DNA from: Chitinophagaceae bacterium UBA4412
Lineage (GTDB): Bacteria > Bacteroidota > Bacteroidia > Chitinophagales > Chitinophagaceae
DNA length: 5,196 nt
Direction of reading: 5' to 3'
Assembly (NCBI GenBank): GCA_002400445.1
Contig: DGQO01000124.1
Coordinates: 3,157 to 8,352 of the forward strand
Below, piece after piece: positions 1-5,196 of this stretch; the first letter of the stretch is position 1; each line of letters opens with the position of its first letter. Under the pieces are notes generated by a model. The model worked only from the letters and a program-made list of their open reading frames with translations. It did not search any database and was not told the DNA's origin. The position numbers were made by a program, and so were the translations under genes.

Positions 1-1206
1 CGTGATTTTGCAACAACTGTTGGTGCTTCACAAAATGACTTAAATCGTCCCAATCGCTTACTAAGAGAGGGTGATCAGTTTGGATATAATTATGACATTG
101 ATATCAAGCGGGCCGCAGTGTGGGCACAATCAGTAATCAAATTCAGAAAGATTGATTTGTTTGGCGCTGCCGAACATTCCTTTACCAGTTTCTTCCGCAC
201 CGGACATGCTCGTGTAGGTTTGTTTCCAGATAATTCTTATGGAAAATCTACAGTGTATAATTTTTACAATTATACTTTTAAAACTGGCATCACTTACAAA
301 CTGAATGGTCGGAATTATTTTTACGCCAATGGCGAATACATGACCCGTGCACCCTTTTTTGAAAACGCATTTATTGCGCCAAGAACAAGAGACCTTGTGC
401 AGGATGATTTACGCAGCGAAAAAATCAAAACGGTAGAAGCGGGCTATGCCATGAATGCACCCAGGATAAAAATAAGGCTCAATGGTTATTATACTGCTTT
501 TCAGGACCAGATGAATGTGATTACTTTCTACCATGATGAGTACAGGAATTTTGTGAATTATGCCATTACAGGAATTAATAAACAACATTTTGGTGGCGAG
601 TTTGGCGTGGATGCTAAAGTGTACAAAGGCCTTAGTGTAAATGCGGGCGCCGCTGTAGGAAGGTTTTATTATAACTCCCGCCAGGAAGCTACAGTAACTG
701 TAGATAACAGTGCCGCCATTTTGTCTAAAGACTTAATTTATGCAGAAAATTTCCGGGTGCCTACACCGCAGGAAGCATATACCATCGGTCTGGATTATCG
801 TTCGCCTAAGTTTTGGTTTGTAAATGTGAACTTCAATTATTTCGATAAAATGTACCTGGACTTTAATCCGCTCCGCAGAACAAGTGCTGCGGTAAGTGGT
901 GTTGATCCTTCAGATGCTCTTTGGAACAATATTATTAACCAGGAGCAATTGAAGGCGCAATCTACTTTAGACGCCTTTGCAGGATATTCCTGGTTAATGA
1001 ATAACAAATTCAGAAGTTTAAAGAAAAGAACTTATTTGCTTTTTAATATTGGTGTAAACAATATTTTGAATAATGAAAATATTGTTACCGGCGGCTATGA
1101 GCAATTGCGTTTTGATTTTGCAGAAAAAAACATCAACAAATTTCCACCAAAAAGATTCTACGCTTACGGACTAAATTATTTCGCAAGTGTGGGAATTCGT
1201 TTTTAA
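1..1206 (+). CDS. TonB-dependent outer-membrane receptor, C-terminal beta-barrel (5' partial)
   Basis: This is the C-terminal 401 residues of an outer-membrane receptor that imports a ligand using TonB/ExbBD energy. The frame is open from base 1, so the GTG at 118 is an internal valine, not a start. The N-terminal carboxypeptidase-like domain, TonB box and plug would lie upstream and are not seen. What is seen is barrel sequence: alternating polar/aromatic strands rich in Tyr, Phe and Asn, a conserved stretch around residues 112-135 (YMTRAPFFENAF, then APRTRD), a strand-turn pair at 'KTVEAGY' and 'IRLNGYYTAFQDQM', and a last strand ending 'FASVGIRF' with the terminal Phe typical of BAM substrates. 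The style matches Bacteroidota receptors with a carboxypeptidase-like regulatory domain rather than classical siderophore receptors, but the ligand cannot be read from the barrel. The gene ends 30 bases before the next, a lipoprotein, with no terminator between, so co-transcription is likely. No frameshift or internal stop is seen. Confidence 0.5.
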   Translation, partial: RDFATTVGASQNDLNRPNRLLREGDQFGYNYDIDIKRAAVWAQSVIKFRKIDLFGAAEHSFTSFFRTGHARVGLFPDNSYGKSTVYNFYNYTFKTGITYKLNGRNYFYANGEYMTRAPFFENAFIAPRTRDLVQDDLRSEKIKTVEAGYAMNAPRIKIRLNGYYTAFQDQMNVITFYHDEYRNFVNYAITGINKQHFGGEFGVDAKVYKGLSVNAGAAVGRFYYNSRQEATVTVDNSAAILSKDLIYAENFRVPTPQEAYTIGLDYRSPKFWFVNVNFNYFDKMYLDFNPLRRTSAAVSGVDPSDALWNNIINQEQLKAQSTLDAFAGYSWLMNNKFRSLKKRTYLLFNIGVNNILNNENIVTGGYEQLRFDFAEKNINKFPPKRFYAYGLNYFASVGIRF

Positions 1207-1236
1207 TCTATACATAAACTTTTTAAAAAATACAGT

Positions 1237-2589
1237 ATGAACAAGTTTTTAAAACTAACATGGGCGATGATGCTTCTCGCAGGTTTCGTAGGGTTGCAAT
1301 CGTGCAATAAAGATTTCGATTCACCTCCTGCACCTGGTGATCCCGCTATCGTAGCGAATACCAGTATTGCTGCACTTAAAGCCATGCACACAACCGGTGG
1401 TGCTTATGATGTAATTACTTCTAATGTGATTATCTCCGGGGTGGTCGTAGCAAATGATAAAAGTGGGAATTTATACAAGACCCTTTACATCCAGGATTCA
1501 ACCGGAGGCCTGCAGGTGTCATTGGATGCACCTAGTCTTTATGGAAGTTATCCTGTAGGCAGAAGGATATTTATTCGCTGTAAAGATCTTTGCCTTAGTG
1601 ATTACAATTACATGATCCAATTGGGCGTGAAAGCTACCGTTGCAGGTATTCCTTCTATTGAAGCTATCCCCTCGGCATTAATCAGCAAATATGTTGTAGG
1701 AGGTTCTTTGAACAATCCTGTTGTTGCTAAAAAAGTAAATGTGGATATGCTTACCACAAGTATGCAGGACAAATACCTGGGCACCCTTATTGAATTAGAT
1801 AATTTCGCATTTGCTAATCCTACCGGTAGTTATGGTGATACATCTGCTTACAAGAGCACCGTGAACAGGGATGTAAAAAATTGCCCGGCAGATGGCAATA
1901 AATCAATCATCGTACGCACGAGCGCTTATGCAAATTTTGCTGCATGGCCAGTAGCAAAAGGTCGTGGTAAGCTAAGGGCTATTTACACCATCTTTGGTAG
2001 TACAAAGCAATTGCTCCTGCGTGATACTGCAGACGTTCTTTTTACGAATCCTTATACTTGTGCTCTGCCAGCTGGTACATTATTGTCAGAAGATTTTGAA
2101 AGCATTGGTGCAAATAATAGCACCTTAGCGCTTACGGGTTGGAAAAATATTGGCGAAACTGGTGGGATACTTTACCAAAATGCATTATTTGGTCCGGTAA
2201 AATGTGCTAAGGTAACAGCATTTAGCAGCGGCGTAACAAACGTTACGAGTTGGTTGATCTCCCCACAAATTAGTCTTGCAGGCGCTGCTGCACCAAAACT
2301 TAGTTTCACAAATGCAGCGGGTTTCCTTTCAGGTGTTGCTGTTTTGAAAGTGTACGTTTCCACAAATTATGCTGGCGGTAATAATCCATCTGCCAGCACA
2401 TGGACGGAACTCCCAGCAACTTATGTAACTCCACCCGCTTCCGGCTTCTCTGCTTTTGTAAGTTCAGGCGATCTTAGTCTTTCGCCGTACATAGGGCAGA
2501 ATGTGTACATCGGTTTTAAATATACCGGCGGCGATCCTTCTGGTACTACTACCTGGGAAATTGACGATGTAAAAGTGGTGGCCCAATAA
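1237..2589 (+). CDS. DUF5689-type surface lipoprotein with choice-of-anchor-J-like C-terminal domain
   Basis: A 450-residue predicted lipoprotein. The N-terminus has Lys at 3 and 6, a hydrophobic core, and a lipobox 'LQSC' with the lipidated Cys at 23. Residues +1 to +5 after it are NKDFD, an acidic stretch resembling the Bacteroidota lipoprotein export signal, so outer-surface display is likely (inference). Residues about 42-272 resemble DUF5689: a 'TSIAALKAMH' helix, then an OB-like beta region ('IISGVVVAND', 'LYIQDSTGGLQV', 'YPVGRRIFIRC'). Residues about 282-449 look like a choice-of-anchor J jelly roll: it opens 'LLSEDFES', has 'SWLISPQISL', and closes 'VYIGFKY' and 'WEIDDVKV'. Besides Cys23 there are cysteines at 115, 119, 216, 275 and 323. 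The ATG at 1237 is chosen because it gives the signal peptide; its upstream context is A/T-rich with no Shine-Dalgarno, as usual in this phylum. Lying directly after the receptor, it may act as its ligand-binding partner. No catalytic motif is seen. Family call is firm; molecular function is unknown. Confidence 0.5.
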   Translation: MNKFLKLTWAMMLLAGFVGLQSCNKDFDSPPAPGDPAIVANTSIAALKAMHTTGGAYDVITSNVIISGVVVANDKSGNLYKTLYIQDSTGGLQVSLDAPSLYGSYPVGRRIFIRCKDLCLSDYNYMIQLGVKATVAGIPSIEAIPSALISKYVVGGSLNNPVVAKKVNVDMLTTSMQDKYLGTLIELDNFAFANPTGSYGDTSAYKSTVNRDVKNCPADGNKSIIVRTSAYANFAAWPVAKGRGKLRAIYTIFGSTKQLLLRDTADVLFTNPYTCALPAGTLLSEDFESIGANNSTLALTGWKNIGETGGILYQNALFGPVKCAKVTAFSSGVTNVTSWLISPQISLAGAAAPKLSFTNAAGFLSGVAVLKVYVSTNYAGGNNPSASTWTELPATYVTPPASGFSAFVSSGDLSLSPYIGQNVYIGFKYTGGDPSGTTTWEIDDVKVVAQ

Positions 2590-2606
2590 GTAAGATGATT
2601 CATTTC

Positions 2607-2630
2607 AGAAGCGCCCTCACCGGCGCTTCT
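2607..2630 (+). terminator. GC-rich stem-loop between the lipoprotein gene and the LTD gene; candidate terminator or attenuator
   Basis: Perfect 9-bp inverted repeat: left arm AGAAGCGCC (2607-2615), loop CTCACC (2616-2621), right arm GGCGCTTCT (2622-2630). It starts 17 bases after the lipoprotein stop codon, the usual place for an intrinsic terminator. The bases after it (ATTTATAC) are A/T-rich but not a clean T-run, so termination may be partial. It could instead protect the 3' end of the upstream mRNA and lower expression of the next gene. The structure is certain; the role is inferred. Confidence 0.5.
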
Positions 2631-2663
2631 ATTTATACAGCTAAGGCGTTTAAACAGATGTTT

Positions 2664-5171
2664 ATGAAAAATTTTTTTACCAGCATATTGCTGCTTTGCA
2701 GTCTTGCTGTGTTTTCACAGTCAAACAGCGTGGTTATTAGCCAGGTGTATGGCGGTGGTGGTGGTGGTACCGGCACTTACCTGAATGATTATGTAGAACT
2801 GCACAATGTGAGCAGTGCAACTCAATCTATAGCAGGCTACTCTTTACAATATGGATCTGCTTCAGGAAACTTTGGTTCTGCTGCTACAAATATTTATGTA
2901 TTTCCTGCAGGCACCAGCATACCCGCTGGAGGTTATTTTTTAATTCAACTAAGTGCGGCAGGCACTGCTGGCGCAGCGCTCCCAGTGCCTGCAGACCTCG
3001 TAACTACAAATCTCAGTATGAGTGGTGTGAGTGGCAAAGTGGCGTTAGTAAACAGTGGCACTGCATTAGGTTGTGGTGCTACGGCTACGCTTTGCACATT
3101 GCCCGCAGGTTCAATTATAGATCTCGTGGCTTTTGGAGCGGCTAACAATGCAGAAGGGGGTACATCAGTAAACAATGGAGCAGGCCTTACATCTACACAA
3201 GGGGCTGTGCGCAAGGCAGGCGGTTGCCAGGACACAGACAATAACAATAATGACTTTGATGTGATTACCGCACCTGTTCCACGCAATAGCGCAAGCCCAA
3301 TTCTTTCCTGCGTAGCGGGGCCAAACCTTGTAGTTACGGGTAGCCTCAGCGATTTTGGAACTGTTTTTATCGGTTCTAATTCTGCCGCACAATCGTATAC
3401 GTTGTCGGGTACATTGTTAAGTCCTGCTGCTGGTTTTATCAGCGTCTCGGCGCCGGCACAATTTGAAGTTTCTTTAGACAATGCGGTTTTTGCAAATGCC
3501 GCAAGCATTCCTTACAGTGGTGGGAGCCTGGCGATAACTACCTTATGGATAAGGTTTGCACCAGCAACTGCTGGTGCAGTTACCGGTAATATTGTGCATA
3601 GCGGAGGTGGAGTATCGCCCCCGGTAAATATCGCTGTTAGTGGAACCGGAGCCGTGGTGCCAACAACACCATTATTTACGGCTACAGCCCTTGCACCATT
3701 TGGAAGCGTTTGTGTAAATACTGTTGCCGGTCCGGCGATGATCAATTTATCTGCCGTAAATCTTACTACTGCAGACGTTACCGTAGGTCCTTTATCTGGA
3801 TTTAGTTTCTCTGCTACGGTTGCAGGAACATATACTCCATCACTTAGCTTCACACAAACGGGTGGAAGTTTTAACCAGGATATTTATATAAAATTCAGCC
3901 CGGTAGCCATACAGAATTACAGCGGAAATATTCCCGTGGCGGGCGGCGGCGCTGCTTCTATTAATATTGCCGTAACAGCAGAAGGCAGTAACAATGCACC
4001 CGCTGTTGTTTCAGGATCCGTTTCTGGAGTGACCACAATAGCTGCAACCATTTCTGGCAGCATCACTAATGCAGGTTGCACAGCAGTATCTGCTTATGGT
4101 TTCGAGTATAGTCTCATTAATGGATTTACCAATGGTACCGTGCTGGCATCAACCAATTTGAGTGGCGGAAGTTTTAATGCCAGCCTGACTGCACTCACTC
4201 CATCCACAACCTATTATTACAAGGCCTTTGCGGTGAACGCTGCGGGCACAGGCTATGGCGTTCAAAGATCATTTGTAACTGCAGCGCCTATTATTTCTGT
4301 AACGCCGCTCACAGGATTTGGTACAGTATGCGTAGGCACAGTGCCAGCTCCCAATAGTTTTGCGATAAGTAGCACCGGTTTAAACAGCAGCAATGTAACA
4401 GTTGGCCCATTGGCTGGCTTCACCTTTGCCACGAGCCAGGCCGGAACTTATACCAATAGCCTTAGCATCAGCCAGCCAGGTGGTGTTTTTTCTCAAACCG
4501 TTTTTGTGAAATTTACGCCAACGGCAGTACAGAATTATAATGGAAATATTATCGTTGCCGGTGGTGGTGCATCAAATGCAAACGTTCCGGTAAGTGCAAG
4601 TGGGGTGAACACGATTGCTATAGTGGCTACTGGTACTCCCACTGCAGTTACCGCCAATAGTGCAACTGTTTCTGCCACTATTGGTGCTACAGGATGCAGT
4701 GCCGTTACGAACTATGGTATTGAATATAGCGGCATTGCGAATTTTGGCAATGGCCAGGGTATAAAAGTTTTAAGTGCAGGTAGTGCAACAGCGTTTACCA
4801 GTATCTTAAATGGATTGGTACCCAATACCACCTATTATTATAAAGCATTTGCTACCAATGGCGGAGGTACGGCTTACGGCACCCAGGCTTCTTTTACTAC
4901 GACTGCATTACCCGCAGGTTTTGTAGTGTACGAAAACCCGGTACAACGTGGTGGCTTGCTGCATTATTCCGTAAAGGAAATTAAAAATGCCCATTACCAG
5001 ATCCGCATCTTTAATAGTGTGGGCCAGGTGGTACACAGCAGGGATGCTATTGTGCAGGTCGGTTTTATTGACGAGGTTTTTCGTCTGCCAATGAATCTGG
5101 GTGCAGGCTTGTACAGCCTCCAGATTAATGGTTACGGCTACCAAAAGCATCTTCAATTCATGATTAGATAA
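2664..5171 (+). CDS. Lamin-tail-domain secreted surface protein with ASH/FN3-like repeats and T9SS type A sorting domain
   Basis: An 835-residue protein exported by Sec and then T9SS. Residues 1-18 form a signal peptide with cleavage likely at 'VFS|QSN', leaving N-terminal Gln. Residues about 22-216 are a lamin-tail domain: 'VVISQVYGGGG', 'NDYVELHN' and 'GYSLQYGS' match the LTD core, ending in an Asn-rich 'DTDNNNNDFD' and 'PVPRNSAS' stretch. Residues about 221-329 form an Ig/ASH-like sandwich ('AQSYTLSGTLL', 'APAQFEVSLDN', 'WIRFAP', 'GNIVHSGGG'). Then an ASH-like plus FN3-like pair occurs twice (335-539 and 541-746). Residues about 753-835 are a type A sorting tail ('YENPVQ', 'IFNSVGQVV', 'LGAGLYSLQI', ending 'FMIR'), expected to be removed when the protein is anchored or released. 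No catalytic domain is visible, so an adhesive, binding or scaffold role is likelier than an enzyme. The frame is open back to an ATG at 2595, but that start would code through the 2607-2630 hairpin and bury the signal peptide, so 2664 is preferred; an ATG at 2658 is a minor alternative. Confidence 0.5.
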   Translation: MKNFFTSILLLCSLAVFSQSNSVVISQVYGGGGGGTGTYLNDYVELHNVSSATQSIAGYSLQYGSASGNFGSAATNIYVFPAGTSIPAGGYFLIQLSAAGTAGAALPVPADLVTTNLSMSGVSGKVALVNSGTALGCGATATLCTLPAGSIIDLVAFGAANNAEGGTSVNNGAGLTSTQGAVRKAGGCQDTDNNNNDFDVITAPVPRNSASPILSCVAGPNLVVTGSLSDFGTVFIGSNSAAQSYTLSGTLLSPAAGFISVSAPAQFEVSLDNAVFANAASIPYSGGSLAITTLWIRFAPATAGAVTGNIVHSGGGVSPPVNIAVSGTGAVVPTTPLFTATALAPFGSVCVNTVAGPAMINLSAVNLTTADVTVGPLSGFSFSATVAGTYTPSLSFTQTGGSFNQDIYIKFSPVAIQNYSGNIPVAGGGAASINIAVTAEGSNNAPAVVSGSVSGVTTIAATISGSITNAGCTAVSAYGFEYSLINGFTNGTVLASTNLSGGSFNASLTALTPSTTYYYKAFAVNAAGTGYGVQRSFVTAAPIISVTPLTGFGTVCVGTVPAPNSFAISSTGLNSSNVTVGPLAGFTFATSQAGTYTNSLSISQPGGVFSQTVFVKFTPTAVQNYNGNIIVAGGGASNANVPVSASGVNTIAIVATGTPTAVTANSATVSATIGATGCSAVTNYGIEYSGIANFGNGQGIKVLSAGSATAFTSILNGLVPNTTYYYKAFATNGGGTAYGTQASFTTTALPAGFVVYENPVQRGGLLHYSVKEIKNAHYQIRIFNSVGQVVHSRDAIVQVGFIDEVFRLPMNLGAGLYSLQINGYGYQKHLQFMIR
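3336..3650 (+). other. Stand-alone ASH/Ig-like domain segment of the LTD protein (diverged repeat copy)
   Basis: Codes for roughly residues 225-329 of the LTD protein. It shares with the two later ASH-like domains the opening 'FGTVFIG' (later FGSVCVN, FGTVCVG), the 'WIRFAP' strand (later IKFSP, VKFTP), and 'GNI-H/V-GGG' followed by a 'VSGTG'-type end. It differs in having Phe where the others have Cys, in carrying a longer insert with 'APAQFEVSLDN', and in having no FN3-like partner after it. It reads as the oldest or separately acquired copy of the same fold. Confidence 0.5.
3666..4280 (+). repeat. Tandem ASH-FN3 module, copy 1 (within the LTD gene)
   Basis: Codes for residues 335-539. The ASH-like half opens at 'FGSVCVNT' (residue 346) and includes 'VTVGPLSGFSF', 'AGTYTPSLS', 'IKFSPVAIQNYSGNI' and 'VAGGGA'. 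The FN3-like half includes 'NAGCTAVSAYGFEYS' and 'LTPSTTYYYKAFAVN', closing with 'RSFVT'. Every one of these motifs recurs in copy 2 in the same order, 206 to 207 residues later. Confidence 0.5.
4284..4901 (+). repeat. Tandem ASH-FN3 module, copy 2 (within the LTD gene)
   Basis: Codes for residues 541-746. Motifs matching copy 1: 'FGTVCVGT' at residue 552, 'VTVGPLAGFTF', 'AGTYTNSLS', 'VKFTPTAVQNYNGNI', 'VAGGGA', then 'ATGCSAVTNYGIEYS' and 'LVPNTTYYYKAFATN', closing with 'ASFTT'. The offset from copy 1 is 618 bases at the FG-VC motif and 621 bases at TYYYK. The DNA has diverged at many synonymous and coding positions, so the duplication is not recent. It leads straight into the sorting tail. 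Confidence 0.5.
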
Positions 5172-5196
5172 TTTTATTGAATAGGTTTTTTTAAAG

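Noticed and set aside
118..120. GTG as the start of a 362-residue receptor fragment
   Set aside because: The frame is open from base 1 with barrel-like sequence upstream of it (for example 'REGDQFGYNYDIDIKRAAV'), so this codon is internal.
1207..1236. Promoter between the receptor and lipoprotein genes
   Set aside because: The gap is only 30 bases of A/T-rich sequence with no recognisable Bacteroidota -33/-7 pair; co-transcription is simpler.
1203..1391. 62-residue minus-strand open frame covering the start of the lipoprotein gene
   Set aside because: It overlaps the signal peptide coding region and the receptor/lipoprotein gap antisense, with no domain. It is treated as a shadow frame.
2945..3508. 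187-residue open frame on the minus strand opposite the LTD gene
   Set aside because: It lies wholly within a strongly supported secreted protein and has no recognisable domain. Its low-complexity Ala/Pro/Leu/Thr composition is what the antisense of Gly/Ala/Thr-rich codons gives.
3541..3578. Two adjacent inverted repeats, CCTTAT-GG-ATAAGG (3541-3554) and GCACCAGC-AACT-GCTGGTGC (3558-3577)
   Set aside because: Both lie inside the coding sequence of a conserved beta strand and the following loop (WIRFAP and APATAGA). The Ala/Pro/Gly codons explain the second. No regulatory context, T-run or gene boundary is near, so chance is the better explanation.
5172..5196. Run of seven T at 5186-5192 after the last gene, as a possible terminator
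   Set aside because: No convincing GC stem precedes it in the 25 bases visible, and the window ends just after it. A terminator could lie downstream but is not supported here.

Overview
The window looks like a chromosomal stretch from a member of the Bacteroidota, plausibly the Chitinophagaceae/Sphingobacteriia side, though genus cannot be judged by eye. Three things point there: a TonB-dependent receptor barrel, a DUF5689-type lipoprotein followed by a secreted protein with a type IX secretion (T9SS) C-terminal sorting domain, and A/T-rich start contexts without clear Shine-Dalgarno sequences. All three genes lie on the + strand and fill almost the whole window.

Layout. (1) 1-1206: the C-terminal 401 residues of a TonB-dependent outer-membrane receptor. 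The frame is open from base 1, so its plug and N-terminal part lie upstream. (2) 1207-1236: a 30-base A/T-rich gap with no terminator. (3) 1237-2589: a 450-residue lipoprotein with a DUF5689-like N-terminal half and a choice-of-anchor-J-like beta-sandwich C-terminal half. (4) 2590-2663: a 74-base gap with a perfect 9-bp GC-rich stem-loop at 2607-2630, probably a terminator or mRNA processing/attenuation element. (5) 2664-5171: an 835-residue secreted surface protein. It has a signal peptide, a lamin-tail domain, three related ASH/Ig-like beta-sandwich domains (two of them followed by an FN3-like domain, so the ASH-FN3 pair is a tandem repeat), and a type A T9SS sorting tail. (6) 5172-5196: 25 bases, A/T-rich, with a run of seven T but no supported stem.

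Taken together, this is a cell-surface cassette: an outer-membrane transporter, a lipoprotein directly behind it in the place where many receptor loci have a SusD-type partner, and a T9SS-exported multidomain protein. The receptor and lipoprotein very likely share a transcript. The third gene may be separated from them or down-modulated by the stem-loop. The substrate is not shown by the sequence. LTD domains and OB-like DUF5689 domains often occur in or near extracellular nucleases and phosphatases, so nucleic acid or organophosphate scavenging is a reasonable but unproven guess. No catalytic domain is visible in the window. All domain families here are already known. The less ordinary points are the domain arrangement, a cysteine pattern in the repeats, and the inter-gene hairpin that fixes the third gene's start.
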